Source: Bacteroidales bacterium
GTDB lineage: Bacteria > Bacteroidota > Bacteroidia > Bacteroidales > UBA932
DNA length: 39,252 bases
Assembly (NCBI GenBank): GCA_024398105.1
Contig: JAKSJP010000023.1
Coordinates: 1-39,252 of the forward strand
Reading direction: 5' to 3'
Part shown: positions 1 through 8,395 of the stretch, one piece after another
Numbering within the stretch: position 1 is the stretch's first letter
Layout of the letters: every line of letters starts with the position of its first letter
Made by a program: the position numbers and the translations under genes
Notes under the pieces: generated by a model
What the model was told of the DNA's origin: nothing
The model's database searches: none
The model's input: the letters and a program-made list of their open reading frames with translations, nothing else

Positions 1-282
1 GTATACGTAAGTAATTGAAAATTATATAATTGTTAAAATTTTAACGAATCATTGACAATGGTTATCAGTCCAATTCCAACAACTGAATTCTAATCTGAAA
101 TGCAACGCTCGGAGGTGGCAAAGAATATGAAAGTATATATTTGCTTTCATGACAAGAATGACATGCTAAACGAGCAGAACTCCGGAATAAGGACGACCTT
201 TCCCCAAATCCCTGGGAGTCTGGTTGCGGAGATCTGTCCGTTGGTGTTATGTATTTTGACCTGGTCAAAATGGGTTTCGCTC
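1..282. other. AT-rich intergenic leader upstream of lgt
   Basis: No convincing gene is seen here. A 74-codon open frame at 100-324 has no recognisable domain and runs through the lgt promoter, so it is not called. The stretch holds a 7-bp inverted repeat (ATGAAAG at 127-133, CTTTCAT at 144-150) around a TATATTTG box at 136-143, and the palindrome at 253-271. A gene ending left of the window may use part of it. Confidence 0.6.
253..271. promoter_or_regulatory. 19-nt perfect palindrome, candidate operator for lgt
   Basis: ATTTTGACC and GGTCAAAAT are perfect inverted copies around one central T. The site lies 12 bp upstream of the -33 element of the lgt promoter, where an activator would be expected to bind. 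The hairpin would have an impossible 1-nt loop, so a protein-binding site is more likely than an RNA structure. No regulator is identified. Confidence 0.4.
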
Positions 283-283
283 T

Positions 284-314
284 TTGCCATACATAATAAA
301 AGTGCGTATCTTTG
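284..314 (+). promoter_or_regulatory. Bacteroidetes-type promoter of lgt
   Basis: TTG at 284-286, 20 bp, then TATCTTTG at 307-314 fits the sigma-ABfr consensus (TTG about -33, TAnnTTTG about -7). The start codon of lgt follows 22 nt later. Confidence 0.7.
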
Positions 315-336
315 TCGGTACTAAACAAGAAAGAAC

Positions 337-1194
337 ATGTTTGACATTCTCGCAATACACTGGAACGCCGATCCGATCCTCGTGCATCTCGGCAATTTCG
401 GAATCAGATGGTACTCGCTGCTCTTCATCAGCGGTTTCATCCTCGGATGGTACATCTTCCAGTGGTTCTTCCGTCGCGAAGGAATCAAGGAGACCCTCCT
501 TGACCCGCTTCTCTACACACTCCTGATCGGAACGATCGTAGGAGCGCGTCTGGGACACTGCCTCTTCTACCAGCCGGACTACTACCTTGCCAGCTGGACG
601 GGCTTCAAGGAAATATTCATGCCATGGAAAGGCGGACTTGCCAGCCATGGCGGAGCGATAGCGCTGATCATAGCAATGATATGGTTCGCGCGCACGTACG
701 GAAAGAAGAACGGTTTCGATTTCGTGTGGCTGATGGACCATCTTGCCATTGCGGTGGCTTTCGCGGCATTCTTCATCCGAATGGGCAACCTCTTCAACTC
801 GGAGATCTACGGAGCAGTCACTGACCTCCCTTGGGGATTCATCTACGAGAGGAACATCAACCCCAACGACCTCTCGGACCCGGAGAGGCTCCCACACCAT
901 CCGACACAGCTCTACGAAGCCTTCTCATACCTGATCCTCGGTTTCATCCTGATCGCGGTCTACAAGTTCAGGCTTGACAAGTGCTTCAGGGGATTCTTCA
1001 TCGGAACCTTCCTGATCGGCTGCTTCGGAATGCGCTTCCTCATCGAGTTCGTCAAGAACGACCAGGTCGCTTTCGAGCAGAATATGACATTGAACATGGG
1101 ACAGCTCCTCAGCATTCCGTTCGTGCTTCTCGGAATCGGATTCCTCGTCTATGCGTACACGAAAAAGATACCTGCATCGGCTCTCAGAAAGTAA
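337..1194 (+). CDS. lgt: Prolipoprotein diacylglyceryl transferase
   Basis: Lgt transfers diacylglycerol from phosphatidylglycerol to the lipobox cysteine of prelipoproteins in the inner membrane, the first step of lipoprotein maturation. The 285-residue length is normal for the family. Several hydrophobic segments are visible. Family motifs are present: HGG near residue 104, the Lgt signature RMGNLFNSEIYG from about residue 148, HHPTQLYE, and an RFLIEF segment near residue 233 that carries the expected conserved Arg and Glu. The gene stands alone between its own promoter and a hairpin. Many substrates are encoded nearby (the adaptor at 3529, the gldH-like protein, the BACON and DUF5689 lipoproteins). 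Confidence 0.96.
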   Translation: MFDILAIHWNADPILVHLGNFGIRWYSLLFISGFILGWYIFQWFFRREGIKETLLDPLLYTLLIGTIVGARLGHCLFYQPDYYLASWTGFKEIFMPWKGGLASHGGAIALIIAMIWFARTYGKKNGFDFVWLMDHLAIAVAFAAFFIRMGNLFNSEIYGAVTDLPWGFIYERNINPNDLSDPERLPHHPTQLYEAFSYLILGFILIAVYKFRLDKCFRGFFIGTFLIGCFGMRFLIEFVKNDQVAFEQNMTLNMGQLLSIPFVLLGIGFLVYAYTKKIPASALRK

Positions 1195-1250
1195 GAAAAG
1201 TTCTTGATTCACAGGGGACGGAATGAGAATCCTCTCATAAGGTAAAAAAG

Positions 1251-1281
1251 AAACTCGGAAATTTTAAAAGTTTCCGAGTTT
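1251..1281 (+). terminator. Hairpin terminator after lgt
   Basis: AAACTCGGAAA (1251-1261) and TTTCCGAGTTT (1271-1281) form a perfect 11-bp stem with a 9-nt loop, followed by a moderately T-rich stretch (atcgtttta). It separates lgt from the efflux operon promoter that begins 14 nt later. Confidence 0.75.
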
Positions 1282-1294
1282 ATCGTTTTATATG

Positions 1295-1325
1295 TTGCAG
1301 CTATGCTAGAGTGGCAATATATTTG
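1295..1325 (+). promoter_or_regulatory. Bacteroidetes-type promoter of the efflux operon
   Basis: TTG at 1295-1297, a 20-bp spacer and TATATTTG at 1318-1325 match the consensus exactly. The TetR start codon is 20 nt downstream. No clear palindromic TetR operator could be picked out by eye around it. Confidence 0.75.
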
Positions 1326-1345
1326 CAGCCTTTATCTGACCAACC

Positions 1346-1963
1346 ATGGACATGAAAGAGAAAATATTGGAAGTCTCGAGGGCCCTCTTCGTCAAGAGGG
1401 GTGTCCGCGACGTGAACGTAGATGAGATATGCCGCGGCCTCGGCATATCGAAGAAGACGTTCTACCAATACTATGACAGCAAGGAAGACCTTGTCGGTAT
1501 CATGGTGGATGACCATCTCCACCGTATGATGGAGGATTTCATGGCAGACATCGCCGGCTGCTCTACGGTCGGCATCCTGTCAAAGGCCTTCAGCCATACG
1601 CCAAAGGTCAACATCATGCTGGACAAGAAGATCGCAGAGGATATGGACAGATACTACCACGATGTCTTCGTCTCCCATATGAAGAAGTCCGCAAAGCTCT
1701 TCAAGGAAACGATGGCGGGGTATATGGCCCGAGGCATCGAGGAAGGAGTGTTCCGCAAGGACCTGGACATACAGGCGACCATGGTCAACTTCATCCTTCT
1801 GCACAGGGAGGTGGTGAGGTACATCAGCGGCGACTGTATCTGCGAGGGACGCAAGGTGTCTGCCAAGGCTCTCGTTGCTTCCATGGCGGATATGGTCAGG
1901 CATACCATCCTCAGCGAGAAAGGCTGGGAGGAATATGACAACTATGAAAAATCAGTAGAATAA
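1346..1963 (+). CDS. TetR/AcrR-family transcriptional regulator
   Basis: This 205-residue protein begins with a TetR helix-turn-helix (residues about 5-50), including the typical GISKKTFYQYYDSKEDLV segment. The C-terminal part is a helical ligand-binding domain without recognisable specificity. ATG at 1346 is used here; ATG at 1352 is an equal alternative. It is the first gene of the run with a TolC-like channel, adaptor and RND pump, only 21 nt before the channel gene, so it most likely represses its own operon and is released by a pump substrate. The regulatory role is inferred from position; the family assignment is clear. Confidence 0.9.
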   Translation: MDMKEKILEVSRALFVKRGVRDVNVDEICRGLGISKKTFYQYYDSKEDLVGIMVDDHLHRMMEDFMADIAGCSTVGILSKAFSHTPKVNIMLDKKIAEDMDRYYHDVFVSHMKKSAKLFKETMAGYMARGIEEGVFRKDLDIQATMVNFILLHREVVRYISGDCICEGRKVSAKALVASMADMVRHTILSEKGWEEYDNYEKSVE

Positions 1964-1984
1964 GAAAAACAAACGGATTCAGTT

Positions 1985-3493
1985 ATGAAGATCAGACACA
2001 AATTGCTCGCGGTGGCAGCTACGGTGCTGCTCATTCCGGTCGGAGCATCTGCACAGTATGTCTCAGGCGTGCCTCAGAGCACTGAGACAGCTACGGTGCT
2101 TACCCTCGAGGATGCGCTCCGCATCGCTCTGAGCGAGAACATCGCAGTAAAGGTAGCAGACCAGGAAATCAAGAGAGCGGAATACGCAAAGAAGGGAACA
2201 TATGCATCCCTCTTCCCTCAGATCGACGCTTCAGGTGCCTTCCAGAGGACCATCAAGAAGCAGGTCATGTATATGGATTTTGACATGGGCGCATTCGGCG
2301 GCGGTGCCGGCGCAGGCTCGGGCGAGGATGTCGAGCTCCCTGACGGAGTAGAGCTTCCGGACGGCTTCGAGATGCCTGGAAAGGATGACTCAGGATCTTC
2401 GTCAAAGAACAACGGCGGATTCGAGGTCGGTAGATGGAACACCTTCAACGGTGGCGTCTCTGCTTCAATGCCTCTTATCAATGCGCAGCTCTGGAAGAGC
2501 ATAGATATCTCAGGTGACGCTGTCGAGCTTGCAGTGGAGCAGGCACGTTCTTCACGCCTTGACATGGTCACCCAGGTGAAGCAGGCATTCTACGGCGTGC
2601 TTCTCGCAAAGGAGGCGTTCAATGTGTACAAGTCGGTATATGAGAACGCAGTGGACAACTTCGGACAGATCGAGAAGAGATACAAGGTAGCGAAGGCATC
2701 GGAGCTTGAGTATACAAGGGCGAAGTCGAACGTGGCAAGCGCCATCCCTAACGTCTACAGCTCAGAGAGCCAGGTCATCCTTGCCCTGTGGCAGCTGAAG
2801 GCGGTCATGGGAGTGGACCTTGACATGGACATCGACGTGGCAGGCAAGCTTGCCGACTATGCGGACACCATGCTCCGTGACATCAATGAGGCAGGCCAGG
2901 CCGACCTTTCCGGCAACACATCTCTCCGCCAGCTCGCAATCCAGGCTGAGCAGATCGCCAAGACCGTCCAGCTCCAGAAGTATGCGACACTGCCTTCACT
3001 CGCAGTGGCATTCTCATACAGCATGAACGCCATGACCAATGACTTCAAGTTCTCCGAGTACAGATGGACCCCTTACTCATACGTCGGTCTCCAGCTCAGC
3101 ATTCCTATCTTCGCAGGAGGCCGCCGTTACAACGCCATCCGCCAGGCCCAGGTCCAGCAGAAGGAGCTCGACCTCCAGAAGATCAATGCCGAGAGACAGC
3201 TCCAGATCGCCGTACGCCAGTATGTAACGACCATGGAGACCTCTATGAAGAGCTATGCGTCAGCTCTCGAGGCTGTAGATCTCGCCCAGAAGGCCTATGA
3301 CATCTCCGCGAAGTCATATGCAGTCGGCAAGAGCACTGTCACTGACCTCAACGACTCTCAGCTCATGCTCACCCAGGCAGAGCTCGGCAAGTCCCAGGCC
3401 ATCTACAACTATGTGGTAGCAAAGTCAAACCTCGAGAAGACCATCGGTCACGACTTCCTCGACGATGAGGGTAATGTAGACCTCGGCCTCTAA
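1985..3493 (+). CDS. TolC-family outer membrane efflux channel
   Basis: Outer-membrane duct of a tripartite efflux pump. A signal peptide (ending near GASAQ, residue 24) is followed by the TolC/OEP fold: a first repeat starting TLEDALRIALSEN (residue 40 on), long helical hairpins rich in Ala, Gln and Lys, and a second repeat containing SIPIFAGGRR. The 502 residues are somewhat longer than usual because of a low-complexity insertion at about residues 101-148, rich in Gly, Asp and Ser with two VELPDG-like units. It probably forms an extracellular or strand-connecting loop. Gaps to the TetR gene and the adaptor gene are 21 and 35 nt, consistent with one operon. Confidence 0.93.
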   Translation: MKIRHKLLAVAATVLLIPVGASAQYVSGVPQSTETATVLTLEDALRIALSENIAVKVADQEIKRAEYAKKGTYASLFPQIDASGAFQRTIKKQVMYMDFDMGAFGGGAGAGSGEDVELPDGVELPDGFEMPGKDDSGSSSKNNGGFEVGRWNTFNGGVSASMPLINAQLWKSIDISGDAVELAVEQARSSRLDMVTQVKQAFYGVLLAKEAFNVYKSVYENAVDNFGQIEKRYKVAKASELEYTRAKSNVASAIPNVYSSESQVILALWQLKAVMGVDLDMDIDVAGKLADYADTMLRDINEAGQADLSGNTSLRQLAIQAEQIAKTVQLQKYATLPSLAVAFSYSMNAMTNDFKFSEYRWTPYSYVGLQLSIPIFAGGRRYNAIRQAQVQQKELDLQKINAERQLQIAVRQYVTTMETSMKSYASALEAVDLAQKAYDISAKSYAVGKSTVTDLNDSQLMLTQAELGKSQAIYNYVVAKSNLEKTIGHDFLDDEGNVDLGL

Positions 3494-3528
3494 GAATAAT
3501 TCCTAACGATAATAAAACAGAAAGATAT

Positions 3529-4566
3529 ATGAAAAAGTCAATCAGAACAGTGCTTTTCCTCTCTGTGGCTCTCGTGGCTGCAGGATGTAACAGCGGTAAG
3601 TCAGCCAAGACTGCACCTGCTGCAGAGGATCTCCAGGGTGGTGAGAAGGTAGTCCTCATCAACACCGCGCAGGCACAGACAATGGAAATCATCCATTCAG
3701 AAGTATATTCTGCGACCGTGCAGGCCAACGCAGTCAACAACATTGCACCTCAGACCGGCGGCAGGATCCAGAAGCTCAACGTGGAGGTAGGCGACTTCGT
3801 GTCAAAGGGTCAGGTACTCGCAGAGATGGACAGACTTCAGCTCGACCAGGCAAAGCTCAAGCTCACAAATGACTCGACAGAGCTCAGCCGTGTAAGGCAG
3901 CTCCTCGCAGAGGGTGCTGTCGCACAGGCAGACTTCGAGACTCTCGAGATGGCCTACAAGGTCAGCAAGTCGACCTACAACAACCTTCTTGAGAACACAA
4001 TCCTCCGTTCACCTATCTCTGGCGTGGTGACTGCACGTAACTATGACAAGGGCGACATGTTCGGCATGACAATGCCTCTCTATGTAGTCCAGGAGATCAC
4101 ACCTGTCAAGATCCTTGTAGGCATCTCTGAGAGCGACTATACCAAGGTGAAGAAGGGCGACGTGGTGAAGATCACCGCTGACGCAATTCCTGGAAGAGAG
4201 TTCCAGGGCCGCGTGAACAGGATCTATCCTGTAATGGACGCAGCTTCCCACACATTCACTGCAGAGGTGCTCGTAGGCAACTCGGACAGGGCTCTTCGTC
4301 CTGGCATGTACGTGAAGGTAGAGGTCACCTTCGGTGTGAGCGACAGCGTAGTCGTTCCTGACGAGGCAGTAGTGAAGCAGCAGGGCTCAGGCCAGAGGGC
4401 TGTGTTCGTGGTGAACGGCGAGACCGTCACAAGCCGCATCGTGAAGATCGGCAAGCACTTCGGCACCACCTACGAGATCGTCGAGGGCCTTTCAGAGGGC
4501 GAGACTGTGGCTACAAAGGGTAGCAACAGCCTCCGTAGCGGAAGCAAGATCAAGATTGCTGAATAA
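3529..4566 (+). CDS. RND efflux periplasmic adaptor lipoprotein
   Basis: Membrane-fusion protein of the HlyD/AcrA type that links the inner-membrane pump to the TolC channel. The N terminus is a lipoprotein signal with lipobox VAAGC (Cys20). It is followed by a lipoyl/biotinyl-like segment (GGRIQKLNVEVGDFVSKGQ), a short helical hairpin (about residues 100-145), the second lipoyl half (LRSPISGVVTARNYDKGD), a beta-barrel domain and a membrane-proximal domain with the typical RPGMYVKVEV and VVPDEAVV segments. At 345 residues it is of normal length. It lies 18 nt before the pump gene. Confidence 0.93.
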   Translation: MKKSIRTVLFLSVALVAAGCNSGKSAKTAPAAEDLQGGEKVVLINTAQAQTMEIIHSEVYSATVQANAVNNIAPQTGGRIQKLNVEVGDFVSKGQVLAEMDRLQLDQAKLKLTNDSTELSRVRQLLAEGAVAQADFETLEMAYKVSKSTYNNLLENTILRSPISGVVTARNYDKGDMFGMTMPLYVVQEITPVKILVGISESDYTKVKKGDVVKITADAIPGREFQGRVNRIYPVMDAASHTFTAEVLVGNSDRALRPGMYVKVEVTFGVSDSVVVPDEAVVKQQGSGQRAVFVVNGETVTSRIVKIGKHFGTTYEIVEGLSEGETVATKGSNSLRSGSKIKIAE

Positions 4567-4584
4567 TTTTAGAAAAGGTTTATT

Positions 4585-7500
4585 ATGAGCATATATAGAA
4601 GTGCGGTGAAGAATCCCGTGACGACGGCCCTGGTTTTCCTGGCCTTCGCTATCTTCGGACTCTTCTCGCTCGCAAAGACAGCGATCGCGCTGTTCCCTGA
4701 CTTCGACGCCAACGTCGTGATGGTGATGTCATATTACCAGGGAGCCAGTGCATCGGATATCGAGAACAACCTGACGAAGGTTCTCGAGAACTCCCTCAAC
4801 AGTGTGGAGAACCTCAAGAACCTCACATCCCGCTCAAGGGAGAACATCTCAATCTGTATCCTTGAGTTCGAGTACGGAACGGACATCGACGACGCGTCGA
4901 ACGATATCCGTGACAAGCTGGACATGGTCAGCCAGACCTTGCCGGACGGAGCTTCCACTCCGTTCCTCTTCAAGTTCAGTGCTGACGACATGCCTATCAT
5001 GATGCTCTCAGCTACCGCAAGCGAGAGCCTCCCGGGACTTGACAAGATCCTTGATGACAAGCTCACCACGCCTCTCGGCCGTGTGAACGGCGTAGGTACG
5101 GTGTCTGTCAGCGGTGCGCCTAAGCGTGAGATCCAGGTATACTGCGACCCTAGCAAGCTCCAGGCCTATGGTCTTACAGTCCAGACCATCTCGCAGATCA
5201 TCGCTGCTGAGAACAGGAACATCCCTTCAGGTACCATAGACATAGGTACCGAGTCATATACTCTCCGTGTCGAGAAGGAATTCAAGAGCCCTGACGAGCT
5301 TCTCAACATCGTAGTAGGCGCTTCAGGCGGCAAGCTTGTCTATCTCAAGGACGTCGCAACCGTATACGACGGTCTCGAGGAGAAGTCCCAGGAGTCGTAT
5401 ACCAACGGCGAGCGTTCTGCCATGATCGCGATCCAGAAGCAGACCGGCTCGAACACCGTGAATGTGATCAAGGACGTCAAGAAGAAGCTTGCAGAGATCC
5501 AGCAGGAACTTCCTTCGGACATTGAGATCACCACCATCGTCGACTCATCTGATTCGATCTACAATACCATCAACTCCCTCAAGGAGACCATCATGATCAC
5601 CCTTCTCGTGGTCGCTCTCGTGGTGTTCGTCTTCCTTGGAAGATGGAAGGCTACCTTCATCATCATCCTTTCGATCCCTATCGCGCTCCTCGGTTCGCTC
5701 GTCTATCTCTTCGCGACGGGCAACACCCTCAACATCATCTCGATGTCAGCGCTCTCCATTGCGATCGGTATGGTCGTCGATGATGCGATCGTGGTCCTCG
5801 AGAACGTGTCGACCCACCTCGAAAGGGGTGAGAAGCCGGTCGAGGCCGCTGTCCATGGTACCTCGGAGGTGGGTATCTCCGTAATCGCATCGACCCTCAC
5901 CATGCTCTGCGTGTTCCTCCCTCTGACCATGGTGTCAGGTATGGCAGGTATCATGTTCAAGCAGCTCGGATGGATCGTCAGCATCATCATGATCATCTCT
6001 ACCACAGCGGCGCTTACCCTCGTTCCTATGCTCTGTTCGCTGATGCTCAGCAACAAGCCTAAGACCGGCAAGCTCCACAGGATGATCTTCGATCCTGTCG
6101 AGGCAGCCCTCGCATGGATCTCTGAGAAGTACTCTGTCGTCATCCGATGGGCAGTGACCCATAGGAAGACCGTGATCTTCGGAGCTTTCGGAATCTTCCT
6201 TGGAGTGATCCTCCTCACAGTCCCAGGAATGGAGACGGAGTTCTTCCCTACACAGGATACAGACCGACTCAACATCAACATCGAGCTTCCTGTAGGTACT
6301 GAGCAGAGCGTCACCGGAGAGTTCGCCGCGAACATCGCAGAACGTTTCCGTAGAGAGATGCCTGAGATCAAGATCCTCCAGTACCGCTATGGCCAGGCAA
6401 GCTCTGACAATGCTTTCGCAAGCATGCAGTCAAACGGCTCATACATCATCTCGATGACAGTCAACATCGGATCCATGGAGGATCGTGAAAGGACCTCTAC
6501 CGAGATTTCAGACATCATCCGCGCCGACCTCAAGGAGTATCCTGAGGTAAAGAAGGCTACCGTGAGCGAGGGTATGGGCGGCATCGGCGGCGCTTCATCA
6601 GTCGCTCTTGAGATCTACGGCTATGACTTCGATGAGACTGACCTCGTCGCAAGAGAGATCCAGGAGAGGATGCAGGCCGACGAGAACTTCACACAGGTCG
6701 TGCTCAGCCGTGATGACTACACTCCTGAGTACCAGGTCGACTTCGACCGTGAGAAGCTCGCCCGCAACGGCCTCAACTCTACTGCTGTCGCAACGGCGTT
6801 CAGCTCTGCGATGAGCGGTTCAGTCATGTCTCTCTACCGTGAGGAAGGAGAGGAGTACAACATCCGCGTAAGATACGCCAAGGAGTTCCGCCAGAGCGTC
6901 GAGGACATCGAGAACATCATCGTATACAATGCGATGGGCCGTCCTGTACGCATCAAGGAGCTCGGTGACATCGTAGAGTCACAGGTCCCTCCTACAATCG
7001 AGAGAAAGAACCGTGAGAGATACATCACCGTCACCGGTATCATCGCCGACGGTCACTCGCTCAGCAAGGCAGTGGATGCGACAAAGGCGATCATCAAGGA
7101 TTCAAACATGCCTAACACCGTTACAGCCGAGATCTCCGGAGACTATGAGGACCAGCAGAAGATGTTCAAGGACCTCGTGCTCCTCATGATTCTCATCGTG
7201 ATCCTCGTGTACATGGTAATGGCATCCCAGTTCGAGTCGTTCATGAGTCCGTTCGTGATCATGTTCTCCGTACCGTTCGCATTCATCGGAGTGCTCCTCG
7301 GCCAGTGGGTTACAGGCACTCATCTCGGTGTCATGGCGATGATCGGTATCATCATCCTCCTGGGTATCGTGGTGAAGAACGGTATCGTGCTCATCGACTA
7401 TACCATCCTTATGCGTGAGAGAGGAATGAGCGTCGTCGACGCCATGGTGACCGCAGCAAAGAGCCGTCTCCGTCCTATCCTCATGACAACCCTCACCACC

Positions 7501-7692
7501 GTTCTCGGTATGCTTCCTATGGCACTCGGAACAGGTGAAGGCTCAGAGATGTGGAGATCTCTCGGTGTGACAGTATGCTGGGGTCTTTCCATCTCGACAC
7601 TCATCACCCTCATCCTCATCCCTTCTGTATATTGCGTGTTCGCGACAAGGCAGGAGAGAAGACAGAACCGTAAAAAAGAACTGGCAAAGTAA
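4585..7692 (+). CDS. RND-family efflux permease (AcrB/MexB-like)
   Basis: Proton-driven inner-membrane pump of the hydrophobe/amphiphile type; 1035 residues, the usual length. It starts with the typical first transmembrane segment and the FPDFDANVV motif. Transmembrane helix 4 carries GMVVDDAIVVLEN (about residues 396-408) with the paired Asp of the proton relay. The second half repeats the design, with FFPTQDTDRLNI after TM7 and GIVVKNGIVLIDYT in the later helix bundle. The DDAIVVLEN motif fits drug/amphiphile pumps better than metal pumps, but the substrate cannot be read from sequence. It overlaps the next gene by one base. Confidence 0.95.
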   Translation: MSIYRSAVKNPVTTALVFLAFAIFGLFSLAKTAIALFPDFDANVVMVMSYYQGASASDIENNLTKVLENSLNSVENLKNLTSRSRENISICILEFEYGTDIDDASNDIRDKLDMVSQTLPDGASTPFLFKFSADDMPIMMLSATASESLPGLDKILDDKLTTPLGRVNGVGTVSVSGAPKREIQVYCDPSKLQAYGLTVQTISQIIAAENRNIPSGTIDIGTESYTLRVEKEFKSPDELLNIVVGASGGKLVYLKDVATVYDGLEEKSQESYTNGERSAMIAIQKQTGSNTVNVIKDVKKKLAEIQQELPSDIEITTIVDSSDSIYNTINSLKETIMITLLVVALVVFVFLGRWKATFIIILSIPIALLGSLVYLFATGNTLNIISMSALSIAIGMVVDDAIVVLENVSTHLERGEKPVEAAVHGTSEVGISVIASTLTMLCVFLPLTMVSGMAGIMFKQLGWIVSIIMIISTTAALTLVPMLCSLMLSNKPKTGKLHRMIFDPVEAALAWISEKYSVVIRWAVTHRKTVIFGAFGIFLGVILLTVPGMETEFFPTQDTDRLNINIELPVGTEQSVTGEFAANIAERFRREMPEIKILQYRYGQASSDNAFASMQSNGSYIISMTVNIGSMEDRERTSTEISDIIRADLKEYPEVKKATVSEGMGGIGGASSVALEIYGYDFDETDLVAREIQERMQADENFTQVVLSRDDYTPEYQVDFDREKLARNGLNSTAVATAFSSAMSGSVMSLYREEGEEYNIRVRYAKEFRQSVEDIENIIVYNAMGRPVRIKELGDIVESQVPPTIERKNRERYITVTGIIADGHSLSKAVDATKAIIKDSNMPNTVTAEISGDYEDQQKMFKDLVLLMILIVILVYMVMASQFESFMSPFVIMFSVPFAFIGVLLGQWVTGTHLGVMAMIGIIILLGIVVKNGIVLIDYTILMRERGMSVVDAMVTAAKSRLRPILMTTLTTVLGMLPMALGTGEGSEMWRSLGVTVCWGLSISTLITLILIPSVYCVFATRQERRQNRKKELAK

Positions 7693-7985
7693 TGAAAGCA
7701 GTATTCATCTCATATAATCAGGCATATAACGAGGAAATCGTAGAGATTCTCGATGCCAACAACCAGAGGGGTTTCACCCGTTGGGAGGACATCCAGGGAC
7801 GCGGTGGCGTCGACGGTGAGCCTCACTATGGAAACCACGCCTGGCCGACCATGAACCATGCTATCCTCACTTTCGTCCCTGACGAGACCCTCGACAGGCT
7901 CATGGCTGACCTCAAGGCCAAGGACGAGGCTTTCAAGGACCTCGGCCTGAGAGCTTTCTCATGGGATATCGTGTCAGCCGTCTAA
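7692..7985 (+). CDS. PG0541-like small transporter-associated protein
   Basis: A 97-residue soluble protein without signal peptide or membrane segment. It resembles the PG0541 family, small proteins encoded after RND pumps in Bacteroidetes, whose biochemical role is not established as far as I know. Visible features are the start MKAVFISYNQAYNEEIVEILD, a central GFTRWEDIQGRG segment, HAWPTMNHAILTFV, and a C-terminal LRAFSWDI. This pattern would suit a small ferredoxin-like, PII-like fold, which is inference. Its ATG overlaps the pump stop codon (TAATG), so translation is probably coupled and the protein may be a cytosolic sensor or modulator of the pump. Confidence 0.8.
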   Translation: MKAVFISYNQAYNEEIVEILDANNQRGFTRWEDIQGRGGVDGEPHYGNHAWPTMNHAILTFVPDETLDRLMADLKAKDEAFKDLGLRAFSWDIVSAV

Positions 7986-8009
7986 AGGACTGACCTGAGG
8001 TACATATCT

Positions 8010-8039
8010 TTGAATTCCTGCCATAAATTCATATATTTG
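8010..8039 (+). promoter_or_regulatory. Bacteroidetes-type promoter of the trxA operon
   Basis: TTG at 8010-8012, 19 bp, then TATATTTG at 8032-8039; trxA begins 27 nt downstream. A second -7-like box, TATCTTTG, lies at 8005-8012 and overlaps the TTG. The promoter sits inside the inverted repeat 8012-8051. Confidence 0.7.
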
Positions 8040-8051
8040 TGGCAGGAATTC
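8012..8051. repeat. 12-bp inverted repeat overlapping the trxA promoter
   Basis: GAATTCCTGCCA (8012-8023) and TGGCAGGAATTC (8040-8051) are perfect inverted copies separated by 16 nt that contain the -7 box, and the stem is followed by TAATTTTATAAT. As RNA from the efflux operon it could be a terminator hairpin. As DNA it could be an operator spanning the trxA promoter. Both can be true. Confidence 0.65.
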
Positions 8052-8066
8052 TAATTTTATAATACT

Positions 8067-8381
8067 ATGGCAAAAGTTGCAACAAACGCTAATTTTTCAG
8101 AGATAATAGCTGGTGGCCTTCCAGTCCTCGTGGATTTCTGGGCTACTTGGTGCGGTCCATGCCGCGTGCTTTCACCGACCGTGGACGAAATTGCTGACGA
8201 GTACGCAGGCAAGGTCGAGGTCGCAAAGTGCAATGTAGACGATGCTGACGAGATCGCAATGCAGTACAGGATCATGAGCATCCCTACACTCCTTTACTTC
8301 AAGGACGGACAGCTCGTTGACAGGACTGTGGGTCTCGTTTCAAAGGAAGACATCGTAGAGAGGCTTTCAAAGCTTATCTAA
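8067..8381 (+). CDS. trxA: Thioredoxin
   Basis: General cytosolic disulfide reductase of 104 residues, the usual length for Trx1. The active site WCGPC is at residues 28-32 (Cys29 and Cys32), preceded by VLVDFWAT. The cis-Pro loop appears as MSIPTLLYFKDG. No signal peptide is seen, which places it in the cytosol. It is the first gene of a long run with gaps of 14 nt or less that reaches trmB, and it has its own promoter inside an inverted repeat. Confidence 0.96.
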   Translation: MAKVATNANFSEIIAGGLPVLVDFWATWCGPCRVLSPTVDEIADEYAGKVEVAKCNVDDADEIAMQYRIMSIPTLLYFKDGQLVDRTVGLVSKEDIVERLSKLI

Positions 8382-8395
8382 GTATTTCCCTCACC

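Noticed and set aside
100-324. 74-codon open frame before lgt
   Set aside because: It has no known domain, reads through the lgt palindrome and promoter, and has an unusual composition; more likely non-coding.
1295-1345. TetR operator next to the efflux promoter
   Set aside because: Only weak, interrupted symmetry is visible, so no site is called.
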